Positions 25,812 through 36,329 of a DNA stretch of 64,000 nt are shown here, one piece after another. Position numbers and translations under genes: made by a program. Source of the stretch: PALSA-610 sp038213435 (GTDB lineage Bacteria > Actinomycetota > Acidimicrobiia > IMCC26256 > PALSA-610); the NCBI GenBank assembly GCA_038213435.1, contig JBBQTI010000012.1:19824-83823 (forward strand), given 5' to 3'. Numbering within the stretch: the first letter of the stretch is position 1; every line of letters begins with the position of its first letter. The notes under the pieces were generated by a model. The model saw only the letters and a list, made by a program, of their open reading frames with translations, had not been told where the DNA came from and searched no databases.

Positions 25812-25894
25812 GGGTTCAACGGTAGTGGCCGGCTGCGCGCGACACGCGTCACGGTGAGGCGCGGCCCGTTCCCGGAGGCGGGGTCGGCGACGGT

Positions 25895-26353
25895 ATGTTC
25901 GTCTGCGTGTCGCTCACCCGACCTGCGAATCCCGTTCGCGTGGCAGTCGTCGTCGGGATCGTCTTGATCGGCGTCAACGTGCTCATCTGGGCCGGCCGAT
26001 CGCAGGTGAACGGTCCCGCCAACGTGCAACGCAACCCGGAGATCGCGCTCCTGGAACCCAACGAGAGTGACCAGCTCCTCCCGCAGGGTGAGGTCGGTGT
26101 GCAGCTGAAGCGCGCGGACCTGACCGGACAGATAACGATCGACGGCCGCGTCATCCCGCAGGACCAGATCACGGGCGATCCGAACCTCGGCCAGGTGTTG
26201 TTCGACCCCGGTCCGGGCAAGGACATCCGCGAGTTCTCGAAAGGCGGCCACACCGCCGTGATCGAGTGGTGGCCGCGCACGATCTCGACACCCGAGGAGG
26301 CGCGCACCAAGGGCCAAATCCGCAGTTACACCTGGTCGTTCAACGTCGGTTGA
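25895..26353 (+). CDS. Hypothetical single-pass membrane protein
   Basis: A 152-residue protein with one hydrophobic segment near the N-terminus (VAVVVGIVLIGVNVLIWAG) and a hydrophilic domain that is probably extracytoplasmic. That domain contains short beta-like blocks such as QLKRADLTGQITIDGRVIPQ and HTAVIEWWP. Not assigned to a family. ATG 25895 is given, but GTG 25907 (MSLTRPANP) is a good alternative, because TATGTT lies seven bases before it and would overlap the ATG. It is divergent from the kinase, and its last 28 bp overlap the convergent ligA. Confidence 0.65.
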   Translation: MFVCVSLTRPANPVRVAVVVGIVLIGVNVLIWAGRSQVNGPANVQRNPEIALLEPNESDQLLPQGEVGVQLKRADLTGQITIDGRVIPQDQITGDPNLGQVLFDPGPGKDIREFSKGGHTAVIEWWPRTISTPEEARTKGQIRSYTWSFNVG

Positions 26354-28395
26354 CCGCGCCCGAGCAGTTCCTCGAAAGCCTGCTCGTCGAGAATCGCGAC
26401 GCCGAGCTGCTCGGCCTTGGCGAGCTTCGACCCTGGGCCCTCACCGACGACGACGTAGCTGGTCTTCTTCGACACGCTCGACGTCACCTTGCCGCCCCGC
26501 GCGCCGATCTCGTCCGCCGCTTCGTCACGCGTGCGGTGCTGCAGCGAGCCGGTGAGGACGAACGTCATCCCCGCGAACGACGCGTCGAGCGGCTCGCGTT
26601 GCGGGCCGCGGTCGCCCTCGAAATTCACACCGGCGGCGCGCAACCGCTGCACCAGGCGCCGGTTGCGATCAATCGAGAACCACGTGCCGATGCTCTGCGC
26701 GATCGTGGGGCCGACCCCGTCGATCGCGGTGAGCCCCTCGTCGCTCCCGCCCACGATCGCGTGCAGGTCGGCGAACGAGCGAGCGAGCGCCTGGGCCGCG
26801 GTCGGGCCGACGTGGTTGATGCCGAGCCCGACGAGCACGCGCCACAACGGTTGTTGCTTCGAGGCACCGATCGCGTCGACGAGGAGCTGCGCGGAACGCT
26901 CACCGATCCGTTCGAGGGGAACGAGGCGATCGACCGTCAGCGCGTACACATCCGCCGCGTCCTCGAGTAAGCCGGCTTCGACGAACTGGCGCACGCGTTC
27001 CTCGCCGAGCCCTTCGATGTCCATCGCGCCGCGGCTGGCCCAGTGCACCAACCGTTGCACCCGCTGCGCCGGGCAGTCGACATTCACACAGTGGTGGTTC
27101 GCCTCGCCCTCGACGCGCACGAGCGGCTGACCGCACTCGGGACATTCCTGGGGGAATTTCCACCGCTTGGTCTTGGGCGGCCGCTTCGCGAGCACCGGTC
27201 CGACGACTTCGGGGATCACATCGCCCGCGCGCCGCACGACGACGGTGTCTCCGGGCCGTACGTCCTTGCGCGCGACGTCGTCCTCGTTGTGAAGGGTCGC
27301 CATCCCTACGTTCGCGCCGCCGACGAAAACCGGCTCGAGAACCGCGAACGGCGTGGCGCGCCCGGTGCGACCGATGCTCACCATGATGTCGCGCAACAGC
27401 GTGGTCTTCTCCTCGGGCGGGAACTTGTACGCGATCGCCCAGCGAGGCGCCCGCGAAGTGGCACCCATCTCCGCTCGCTGCCCGAGATCGTCCACCTTGA
27501 CGACCACACCGTCGATCTCGTAGCCGAGCGAGTGACGGGTGGTCTGGATCCGCTCGCAAAACCCAAAGACCGCTCCAAGATCGTCGAATGCCTCGATGTG
27601 CGGGTTCACGGGGAATCCGAGCGCGTCGAGCCACGTGAGCGTTTCCTGATGTGTCCGCAGCCGGGGACCGCCTTCCTTGGCGCCGAGCTGGTAGGTGTAC
27701 AGCGTGAGGTCGCGGGTCGCAGTGATGCTCGGGTCCTTTTGGCGCAGACTCCCGGCCGCCGCGTTGCGGGGGCTCGTGAACAGCCGCTCCCCCGCCTCGC
27801 CTTGACGCCGGTTCAGTGCCTCGAACGCGGCGAGCGGCATGAACACCTCGCCGCGCACCTCCAGCAGCGCGGGAATGTCCTTCGCCTTCCCCTTCAACCT
27901 CGGCGGCACTGCGGCGATGGTGCGCAGGTTCTCGGTGACGTCCTCGCCGGTCACGCCATTACCACGTGTCGCGCCAACCGTGAAGTGCCCGTCCTCGTAC
28001 TTCAGCGAGATCGCGAGCCCGTCGAGCTTGGGCTCGGCCACGAAGTGGATGGGCTCGGTGATCAGCCGTTGGGCGCGCGTGCCCCAGCCGAGCAGCTCGT
28101 CGCGCGAGAACGCGTTGTCGAGTGAGAGCATCGGCATGCGGTGCACGACCGGCGCGAAGGTCGACGCCGGCTGCCCGCCCGGTCGTTGCGTCGGCGAATC
28201 TGCCGTGGCAAGAGACGGATGCTGCGCCTCGAGCTCGCGTAACTCGCGCACGAGCGCGTCGAACTCGGCATCGGCCACCTCGGGCTCGTCGAAGACGAAG
28301 TACCGCTCGTTGTGGTACTCGATGAGCTCGCGCAACTGACCGACGCGTTCGACGGCCTCTTTCGAGGGGCGAACTCCAGAGGAGCGGTCGGCCAC
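26326..28395 (-). CDS. ligA: NAD-dependent DNA ligase
   Basis: A 689-residue replicative ligase. The Ia domain NAD-contact YHNERYFVFDEP is near residue 27, the adenylated lysine is K123 in EPKLDGLAI, and the zinc knuckle CPECGQPL...HHCVNVDC is near residue 415. Helix-hairpin-helix repeats follow (GLGINHVGPTAAQAL, AIDGVGPTIAQSI) and a C-terminal BRCT domain begins at FAGMTFVLTGSL. GTG 28395 has TAGATT exactly six bases upstream and no ribosome site (leaderless). The 3' end overlaps the convergent membrane-protein gene by 28 bp. Confidence 0.96.
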   Translation of the reverse strand: MADRSSGVRPSKEAVERVGQLRELIEYHNERYFVFDEPEVADAEFDALVRELRELEAQHPSLATADSPTQRPGGQPASTFAPVVHRMPMLSLDNAFSRDELLGWGTRAQRLITEPIHFVAEPKLDGLAISLKYEDGHFTVGATRGNGVTGEDVTENLRTIAAVPPRLKGKAKDIPALLEVRGEVFMPLAAFEALNRRQGEAGERLFTSPRNAAAGSLRQKDPSITATRDLTLYTYQLGAKEGGPRLRTHQETLTWLDALGFPVNPHIEAFDDLGAVFGFCERIQTTRHSLGYEIDGVVVKVDDLGQRAEMGATSRAPRWAIAYKFPPEEKTTLLRDIMVSIGRTGRATPFAVLEPVFVGGANVGMATLHNEDDVARKDVRPGDTVVVRRAGDVIPEVVGPVLAKRPPKTKRWKFPQECPECGQPLVRVEGEANHHCVNVDCPAQRVQRLVHWASRGAMDIEGLGEERVRQFVEAGLLEDAADVYALTVDRLVPLERIGERSAQLLVDAIGASKQQPLWRVLVGLGINHVGPTAAQALARSFADLHAIVGGSDEGLTAIDGVGPTIAQSIGTWFSIDRNRRLVQRLRAAGVNFEGDRGPQREPLDASFAGMTFVLTGSLQHRTRDEAADEIGARGGKVTSSVSKKTSYVVVGEGPGSKLAKAEQLGVAILDEQAFEELLGRGQPTLNDQV

Positions 28396-28401
28396 GGCCG
28401 A

Positions 28402-28407
28402 AATCTA
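28402..28407 (-). promoter_or_regulatory. Candidate -10 element, ligA
   Basis: TAGATT on the minus strand, six bases before GTG 28395, just downstream of the stop codon of the MetE-like gene. Confidence 0.45.
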
Positions 28408-29421
28408 CGCGCCGACTGCGAGCTTCGTCGCGGCGGCGTGGTCGTGCACGCGATTGCCTATCTCGCGCGCGAGCAACATGGCGCGCTCGGCCTGACTCTT
28501 GCCGTGCCCCGCGAGTCCGCACGCGGGCGCGACCAACGCCTGGCCGCGCAGTTGAACAGGATCGCAACCGCGCCGGGTCAGCTCGCACCAGGCATCGAGG
28601 AGCGCCTTCCAGAGGGGCTGCGCCTGCTCGCCGACCGGCCGGTGCGTCGGGATCGCGCCCCACGCGATCCATCCACCGCCGTCGAGAAACCGGGAGAGCG
28701 CGCTGGCATCGTCGAGATCGAGCGCGCCGACGTCGAAGTGGACGACCTGGGGACCGGCGTCCAGCGCCAGGCGGAGATCGCCCTGCCCGCACACGTGCAC
28801 ACCCGAGGCGCCACCGCATGCCGCGAGCGCGGTCGAAAGGAGATCGGTTGCCACCTCACGTTCGATCGGACCGTCGGCGTCACGCCAGCACACGAGCGCG
28901 GGCTCGTCGAGGAAGCACAGCAGTGCCGCACCGGGAAGCCGCTCGGACACCAGCTCGGCCATTGCGCCCGCCCAGACGCGGGCGACACGTGCGCCCAGCG
29001 GGAAGGCGAGCGCGGCATCCATTCCCGCGTCGACGAACGCGACGCCGATCGTCAACGGACCGGCAATCTGCACCTTGACGCGCTTGGGTGGTCGGGGCTG
29101 GCGTCCCGCGACGTCGAGGAAGGTCAGGAGGCCGGCGTGGGCGGCGTCATCGAACGACGGCTGCAACGGACCGAACGGGTCGACGGCAGAACCGAGCTCG
29201 ATCGCACCGTCGTCGTGCACCACCACGCCGGGCACCGCGCCGGCCCATTGCGCGACGACCCCTTCACGCCTCGAGCGAAGCGGGAGCTGCGGCGCCGCGG
29301 GCAGCTCCGGCGCGCAACGCAACGTAAGTGCCGCGGCGGCGTGCGCGTCGCGATGCGGAAGACTGCCGATCGCTGTCGCCATCCCCGCGCAGATCGCCCC
29401 GCCGAGCAGTGGTTCGCCCAT
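28405..29421 (-). CDS. MetE-like methionine synthase II family protein
   Basis: A 338-residue protein equivalent to the C-terminal catalytic barrel of cobalamin-independent methionine synthase (full MetE is ~750 residues). Zinc-ligand-like positions are present: HVCGQGD (His-x-Cys), FLDEPAL (Glu) and APACGLAGHGKSQAE (Cys). The N-terminal folate half of MetE is absent, as in other short COG0620-type proteins whose methyl donor is often unknown. Because a full B12-dependent metH lies elsewhere in the window, this protein may have another methyl-transfer role. It is upstream of ligA on the same strand with 9 bp between. Confidence 0.8.
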   Translation of the reverse strand: MGEPLLGGAICAGMATAIGSLPHRDAHAAAALTLRCAPELPAAPQLPLRSRREGVVAQWAGAVPGVVVHDDGAIELGSAVDPFGPLQPSFDDAAHAGLLTFLDVAGRQPRPPKRVKVQIAGPLTIGVAFVDAGMDAALAFPLGARVARVWAGAMAELVSERLPGAALLCFLDEPALVCWRDADGPIEREVATDLLSTALAACGGASGVHVCGQGDLRLALDAGPQVVHFDVGALDLDDASALSRFLDGGGWIAWGAIPTHRPVGEQAQPLWKALLDAWCELTRRGCDPVQLRGQALVAPACGLAGHGKSQAERAMLLAREIGNRVHDHAAATKLAVGA

Positions 29422-29474
29422 GAAGATTCGTAGGATAGGCCGACGCCGGCACACTCGACGAAGCGGAGTGCACG

Positions 29475-30338
29475 TTGACCTGGCTGTGGTGCACTCGCGC
29501 GAGCTGGGCGCTCCTCCCGGTGACGACCGGCGCCGCGTTTGCAGATGCGATCGAAGGTTGGTCGATCGGGCCATCGCGCCTCGCGGCCGCATTTCTTTGG
29601 GTGACTTGGGCGATGGGACTCTTCACGTTGCTCGCGCCGCGACCGTGGGGTCTCACGCTGTTGCGCGTCGTCGCGCCGTGTGGATTCGCGTGCGTCGCGC
29701 TGTCGTCGGCCGCGACGAGCGCGGCGTCTGCAGAGCTTGCGCTCGCATCGAGCGGCGTCGCCGCAATCCTCGCGTTGTCCGCGCCCACCGCGCTCGAGGC
29801 CGCCAACGCGCACGCGTACGGCGACGAGCAACGCTTCCCGTTGCGCATCCCGATGCCGCTGCTGTTCGGGCCCATACCCGTGGCGGTTTTGCTCGTGGTA
29901 CTCGGTGTCGTGAGCGGCCCGCTGCTCCTCGCCGACGGTCGCTACCTCGCCGGCGCGCTCGCAACGATCGTCGGCGCACCGGTCGCGGTGCTCGTCGTGC
30001 GCGCGTTGCACCCCCTTGCCTGCCGCTGGTTCGTGCTCGTTCCCGCCGGCATCGCGATCGCCGATCCGCTGACGCTCACCGAGCCCGTTCTGATCCGGCG
30101 CGAGCACATCGCAATGCTTCGGCGCACCGCGACGACCGCGCTCTCCCCGGACGCGCTCGACCTACGGCTGGGCACGCTCGCAGGCGGAATCGTGATGGGC
30201 CTGTCGGCGCCCGTCGAGTTCGGCCGACGGCGCGGGCGGGGGAAGGCCGAGGTGGTCGCACCGCAGCTGCTCGCGGCCGCCGTTGTGCGAGCCGACGCCG
30301 CGATCGGACAGGCCCGGACGCGGCGGATCAGCGCGTGA
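29475..30338 (+). CDS. Conserved multi-pass membrane protein, unknown function
   Basis: A 287-residue hydrophobic protein with five or six likely membrane helices. The clearest are LAAAFLWVTWAMGLFTLLA, VAPCGFACVALSSAATSAA, PVAVLLVVLGVVSGPLLL and AGALATIVGAPVAVLVVRAL. The C-terminal ~90 residues are soluble and Arg-rich (RREHIAMLRRTATTALSP), probably cytoplasmic. TTG 29475 is assigned as the start, which is uncertain. It resembles membrane proteins seen in other Acidimicrobiia-like genomes, but I cannot name a family. It is divergent from the MetE-like gene and convergent with mnmA. Confidence 0.65.
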   Translation: MTWLWCTRASWALLPVTTGAAFADAIEGWSIGPSRLAAAFLWVTWAMGLFTLLAPRPWGLTLLRVVAPCGFACVALSSAATSAASAELALASSGVAAILALSAPTALEAANAHAYGDEQRFPLRIPMPLLFGPIPVAVLLVVLGVVSGPLLLADGRYLAGALATIVGAPVAVLVVRALHPLACRWFVLVPAGIAIADPLTLTEPVLIRREHIAMLRRTATTALSPDALDLRLGTLAGGIVMGLSAPVEFGRRRGRGKAEVVAPQLLAAAVVRADAAIGQARTRRISA

Positions 30339-30388
30339 GACTGAAATTCTGGGTCGTGCGACGCGGTATCGACGCCTTCACGCCGCTC

Positions 30389-31414
30389 TCAGTCTGCGAC
30401 GATGCCGCCCCCGCAGCAGAGGTCGCCGTCGTAGAACGCGACGACCTGTCCGGGCGCGACCCGAGGGTGCGGCCACGCGAACACGAGCTCGTCGCCGTCG
30501 AGCCTCGCAATGGCGGGGGTTCCGTGCGCGCGCGACTGCACGAGCATGGCGCGCGCATCGCACCGAGTACGTGACCAGCGCACGTCGCGAAGGCGCACGC
30601 GTTCGTGCAGCAGCGCGTCTCGCGGCCCCACCGTCACTGTCGCGGTGCCGACTGCGATGTCGGTCACGTAGCGACGCTCGCCGACGGCGACGCCGAGGCC
30701 GCGTCGCTGACCGATCGTGAACGCGTCGATCCCGTCGTGCGTTCCGACGATCACGCCTTGTTCGTCGACGATCGCGCCGGAACGCCTCGGGATGCGCGCG
30801 CCGAGGAAGGCTTCGCGCTCGCCGCGCTTGATGAAGCAGACGTCCATGCTCTCGCGCTTGTCGGCCGTGCGCAGACCGAGCGCCCGGGCGTGCGCGCGGA
30901 CTTCGGCTTTCGTCAGCTCCCCGACCGGAAGCAGCGTGCGTGCAAGCTCCTCTGCACCGAGCATGTAGAGGACGTATGACTGATCTTTGGCCCGGTCGGC
31001 CGCCCGCGCGAGCGCGGGACCATCGTCGGTCAGCACGACGCGCGCGTGATGACCGGTCGCGACGAAGTCGTAGCCGAGCCGGCGCGCCCGCTCGAGCACC
31101 CGCCCGAACTTCATCGTGCGGTTGCACTCGACACATGGGTTCGGTGTCTCACCCGCCGCGTAGGCGTCGACGTACGGCTCGACGACGTCGGCCTCGAAGG
31201 CGTCGGAAAAGTTGAAGACGTAGTGCGGGATGCCGACCTGTGCCGCGACCCGCCGCGCGTCCTCGACGTCGGCGACACTGCAACAACCGCTGTCGCTCTC
31301 GCCGCCCCACAGCTTCAGCGTGACGCCGGTGACGTCGTGACCGCGCTCATGCAGCAGCGCGGCCGCGACCGAGGAGTCGACACCTCCGCTCATCATCACC
31401 ATGACCCGCGGCAT
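30389..31414 (-). CDS. mnmA: tRNA-specific 2-thiouridylase
   Basis: A 341-residue enzyme that installs 2-thiouridine at wobble U34 of Lys, Glu and Gln tRNAs. The PP-loop SGGVDSSVAAALL is at residues 9-21. The catalytic cysteine is in NPCVECNR near residue 92 and the persulfide cysteine in SMDVCFIKRG near residue 185; the C-terminal beta-barrel domains are complete. ATG 31414 shares one base with the stop of the cysteine desulfurase gene (TGATG). This tight coupling matches biochemistry, as the desulfurase supplies the sulfur. Confidence 0.95.
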   Translation of the reverse strand: MPRVMVMMSGGVDSSVAAALLHERGHDVTGVTLKLWGGESDSGCCSVADVEDARRVAAQVGIPHYVFNFSDAFEADVVEPYVDAYAAGETPNPCVECNRTMKFGRVLERARRLGYDFVATGHHARVVLTDDGPALARAADRAKDQSYVLYMLGAEELARTLLPVGELTKAEVRAHARALGLRTADKRESMDVCFIKRGEREAFLGARIPRRSGAIVDEQGVIVGTHDGIDAFTIGQRRGLGVAVGERRYVTDIAVGTATVTVGPRDALLHERVRLRDVRWSRTRCDARAMLVQSRAHGTPAIARLDGDELVFAWPHPRVAPGQVVAFYDGDLCCGGGIVAD

Positions 31415-32583
31415 CAGGTCACCCGAAGCTTGGCGACGACCTCGGGGACGATCGCGAGCGCGGCATCGATGTCGGCGTGCGTCGACGCGTAACCGAGGGA
31501 GAACCGGACCGACGAGAGCGCGCGCTCGCGCGGCATGCCCATTGCGAGCAGGACGTGCGACGGGTCGACCGCGCCGGAGCTGCACGCGGAGCCCGAAGCT
31601 GCCATGACGCCCTGCTGGTCGAGTGCCAGGAGCAGCGTCTCGGCCTCGACGCCGTCGAACGTGCAATGCAGGATGCCGGAAACCCGCGCCGCCGACGCGC
31701 CGTTCACCGCAAATCCCGAAACCTGCGCGGCCAGCCCGCGTTCGAGCTCGTCGCGCAATGCCGCGATTCGTGCGGTGTCCTCGGCGCGTCGGCCGTGCGT
31801 GATGCGAAGTGCGGTCGCGAACGCGACGATCCCGGCCACGTTCTGCGTCCCGGCGCGTAACCCGCGCTCGTGGCCGCCGCCCTCGACGAGCGGCACGAGC
31901 TCGGTTCCGGCACGCACGATCAACGCCCCGACGCCCTTCGGGCCGCCGAACTTGTGCCCCGACATCGCGACCAGGCACACGTCGGCGGTGGCCGACGCGA
32001 GATCGAGCCACTGCGGCGCCTGCACGGCATCGGTGTGCACGACTGCACGGGGCGCCACGTTCCGCACGAGACGCGCGATCTCATTGATCGGTTGGCGCAC
32101 GCCGGTCTCGTTGTTGACGAGCATCACCGACACCACTGCCGTGCGGTCGTCGAGCGCGCGGGCGAGGGCGTCGAGGTCGACCACGCCATCACCGTTAGCC
32201 GGCACCCGGGCGACCCGAAACCCTTCAGATTCCAGCCGGTCGCACGCACCGAGCACCGCCTTGTGCTCGATCCCGCTCGTCACGACGCCGTCGAGTCGCG
32301 GATCGTGCGCTCGCGCCTCCCAGGCCCCGCCCTTGACCGCGAGGTTGTCGGCCTCACTGCCGGACCCTGTGAACACGACCTCCTGCGGTTGGCAACCACA
32401 GACGGCGGCAACAGTCTCACGCGCCTCCTCGAGCGCGGTCTTCGTGGCGCGTGAGGCGCCGTGAGCGCCCGAGGGGTTCCCGGGATGGTCGGCGAGGAAC
32501 GGCGTCATGGCGGCGATCGCCTCGGGCCGCATCGGCGTCGAAGCCGCGTGGTCGAGGTAGGCGTGGTCGGGGCGATCGGGCAC
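31414..32583 (-). CDS. iscS: Cysteine desulfurase (IscS/NifS family)
   Basis: A 389-residue PLP enzyme that converts cysteine to alanine and a protein persulfide. It opens YLDHAASTPMRPEAI. The PLP lysine is in SGHKFGGPKG near residue 200 and the persulfide cysteine is in ASGSACSSGAVDPSHVL near residue 325. GTG 32583 is preceded by TAACCT at six bases (leaderless pattern). It is the first gene of a two-gene operon with mnmA, which argues for a role in tRNA thiolation, although it may also serve Fe-S assembly since no suf/isc cluster is in view. Confidence 0.95.
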   Translation of the reverse strand: MPDRPDHAYLDHAASTPMRPEAIAAMTPFLADHPGNPSGAHGASRATKTALEEARETVAAVCGCQPQEVVFTGSGSEADNLAVKGGAWEARAHDPRLDGVVTSGIEHKAVLGACDRLESEGFRVARVPANGDGVVDLDALARALDDRTAVVSVMLVNNETGVRQPINEIARLVRNVAPRAVVHTDAVQAPQWLDLASATADVCLVAMSGHKFGGPKGVGALIVRAGTELVPLVEGGGHERGLRAGTQNVAGIVAFATALRITHGRRAEDTARIAALRDELERGLAAQVSGFAVNGASAARVSGILHCTFDGVEAETLLLALDQQGVMAASGSACSSGAVDPSHVLLAMGMPRERALSSVRFSLGYASTHADIDAALAIVPEVVAKLRVT

Positions 32584-32589
32584 TCGGCC

Positions 32590-32595
32590 AGGTTA
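32590..32595 (-). promoter_or_regulatory. Candidate -10 element, iscS-mnmA operon
   Basis: TAACCT on the minus strand, six bases before GTG 32583. Confidence 0.45.
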
Positions 32596-32676
32596 CGACT
32601 CGGGAACAGGACCTCCGCGCCGGGCGTTGCGGACTTGTCGGGTGTTGTTGTCACACTCGAAGGAGATACTTCAATC

Positions 32677-32901
32677 ATGAGCGCGCGGAGCACGACGAGC
32701 AGGGACGAGGAGACCGGCGAGAGTCAGCTGCGGTTGCTGCCCGGCGGATTCGGCGGACCCAGGTCGGCCCGCCCCGACTGGCAGCTCGACGAGCGCACGC
32801 GATCGGTCGGACGAATCGGGGTCGCGCAGGCCCGCGAAGTGCTCCGGCAGGCGCGCCCGCCGGAACCCAAGCGACCCGAACCGGTGCGCAAGGCCAGCTG
32901 A
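32677..32901 (+). CDS. Small hypothetical protein
   Basis: A 74-residue, charged protein from ATG 32677 with an AAGGAGA ribosome site. It contains PDWQLDERTRSVGRIGVAQA followed by REVLRQARPP and a basic, Pro-rich tail. There is no cysteine, signal peptide or membrane segment. I do not recognise a characterised family, although the DWQLDERTR-type core looks conserved rather than random. It is divergent from iscS with 93 bp between, and the decayed phosphotransferase fragment follows on the same strand. Confidence 0.6.
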   Translation: MSARSTTSRDEETGESQLRLLPGGFGGPRSARPDWQLDERTRSVGRIGVAQAREVLRQARPPEPKRPEPVRKAS

Positions 32902-32941
32902 CCGGTCGGTCCGACCGATCGCGTGCCGCCAGACTGTGCCG

Positions 32942-33373
32942 GTGGACGAGGAACAAGGCATCGCGGTCGGTCTCCTCGACTTCGACTTCGCGGCGCCGGG
33001 TCGACGGGTGTAGGACATCGCCCAAATGGCGCGCATGTGCGTCCCGATCGACGACGACGTCAACGCGGCCCGACTCGGTTGGCAACCGGCCGACCGGCCG
33101 GCGCGGCTGCGATTGGTTGCCGACGCGTACGGCCTCGATCAGACGTCGCGGCACGAGCTTCTCGCGATCTTGTCGGACACGATCGTGACGGCTGGTGGCG
33201 AGTTCGTGCGACGCCAGGTCGACGCCGGCGATCCCAACTTCGTAAAGATGTGGAACGAGATGGGCGGCATGGAACGCTTCGACCGGCGGCGCCGATGGGG
33301 GGTCGCACCGCGACCGGTTCCGCGCCGCGCTCGAATGACACAACCGCACCCGCATCCGATCGGAGGATCATGA
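32942..33373 (+). pseudogene. Aminoglycoside/choline phosphotransferase-like C-terminal remnant
   Basis: The plus-strand frame from 32942 reads IAVGLLDFDFAAPGRRV, then amber TAG at 33011-33013, then DIAQMARMCVPIDDDV and on to 33373. LLDFDFAAPG is the metal-binding Asp block of APH-type kinases, where related sequences continue V-W-D-(L/I)-A. The stop therefore sits where a Trp codon (TGG) is expected. The whole N-lobe and the catalytic HGD loop are missing, because the upstream DNA is the end of another gene. The piece after the stop has an ATG at 33026 and could be read as 115 residues, but it lacks every catalytic element. Judged a decayed gene. Confidence 0.75.
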
Positions 33374-33774
33374 CGGTCACCGGGAACGACGTTGCAACCG
33401 TGCGCCGCTTCTACGCCGCCTTCGCCGACCGGGACTTCGAGACGGTGCGGGCGTGTTTCGCGCCGGACGCGGTATGGCACCTGCCGGGCCGAAACGCGAT
33501 CGCGGGCGATCATCGCGGTTGGGACGCGATCTACGACGACTTCCTCGGCAAGGTCGGACCGTTGTCGGGCGGCACCCTGCGCGCGGGGTTGATGGACGTG
33601 GCGGTGGGCACCGATGTCGTGGTGGCAGTGCAACACGCGACCGCGGAGCACGACGGCCGGCGCCTCGACGTCACCGGGTGCCAGCTCATCCGGATGGAGG
33701 GCGGGCTGATCGCCGAGGTGCAGGGTCACTACTCGGATCAGTACGCGTTCGACAGCTTCTGGCGCGCCGGATAG
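33370..33774 (+). CDS. SnoaL-like / NTF2-fold protein
   Basis: A 134-residue cone-fold protein. ATG 33370 has a GGAGG ribosome site and overlaps the end of the phosphotransferase remnant (ATGA). The pattern VRRFYAAFADRDFETVRACF then APDAVWHLPGRNAIAGDHRG is the standard SnoaL_2/NTF2-like start, and VTGCQLIRMEGGLIAEVQGH near the C-terminus completes the sheet. Such proteins can be cyclases, isomerases or hydrolases, or have no known activity, and the sequence alone does not decide. It is convergent with the mutase gene. Confidence 0.8.
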   Translation: MTVTGNDVATVRRFYAAFADRDFETVRACFAPDAVWHLPGRNAIAGDHRGWDAIYDDFLGKVGPLSGGTLRAGLMDVAVGTDVVVAVQHATAEHDGRRLDVTGCQLIRMEGGLIAEVQGHYSDQYAFDSFWRAG

Positions 33775-33779
33775 GCGCG

Positions 33780-35918
<2,139 letters not shown>

Positions 35919-35982
35919 GTTGATTAGTGAACCACGGACACGACCCGGGCCGAGAAGTCGCCCCGTTCGACTCGCGAAAGCG

Positions 35983-36147
35983 CTAGAAGCGCGACTCGGT
36001 GTCGATCGTGACCGTCTGACCGGCCGGGTCGACGCCGACACGACACGTGGGACACGCAGTCGGCGTCGTGCCGTCCTTGAACGTGCCCGCCTTGAACAAG
36101 TTCTGGCACTGGTCACACACGATGTAGGTGGCGCGTTCCTGTTTCAT
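35983..36147 (-). CDS. Small zinc-ribbon protein
   Basis: A 54-residue protein with two zinc knuckles, IVCDQCQNLF and TACPTCRVGV, 21 residues apart, and an acidic C-terminus. This is a rubredoxin-like or zinc-ribbon fold of unknown role. ATG 36147 is favoured: TACCTT lies exactly six bases upstream, with no ribosome site, matching the leaderless pattern. A longer frame from 36267 would overlap the divergent promoter. It lies just upstream of the mutase gene on the same strand. Confidence 0.7.
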   Translation of the reverse strand: MKQERATYIVCDQCQNLFKAGTFKDGTTPTACPTCRVGVDPAGQTVTIDTESRF

Positions 36148-36252
36148 CCCAAGAAGGTACTCACGCCGACCGCCTCCCCGCGCATCTCGAGGCCCATTTC
36201 GGCGACGGACGAACTGACCGACGTGCACGATCCGTAGATCGCGGCCGAGCCA

Positions 36253-36282
36253 TTGCATCCTTCCCACGGGCCGTGTTATACA
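36253..36282 (+). promoter_or_regulatory. Candidate promoter for the 36330 gene
   Basis: TTGCAT (36253-36258) and TATACA (36277-36282) are spaced 18 bases apart in the only locally AT-rich stretch. Initiation near 36289 would leave a ~40-base leader with the GGAGGG ribosome site at 36319-36324. Confidence 0.4.
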
Positions 36283-36329
36283 TCTCTAGACAACTTGACG
36301 TGATCTCTGGCGCTCCGCGGAGGGATATG

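Noticed and set aside
33026..33373. Independent 115-residue gene starting at ATG 33026
   Set aside because: It begins in the middle of an APH-type fold, directly after an in-frame stop, and contains no catalytic element. Treated as part of a pseudogene.
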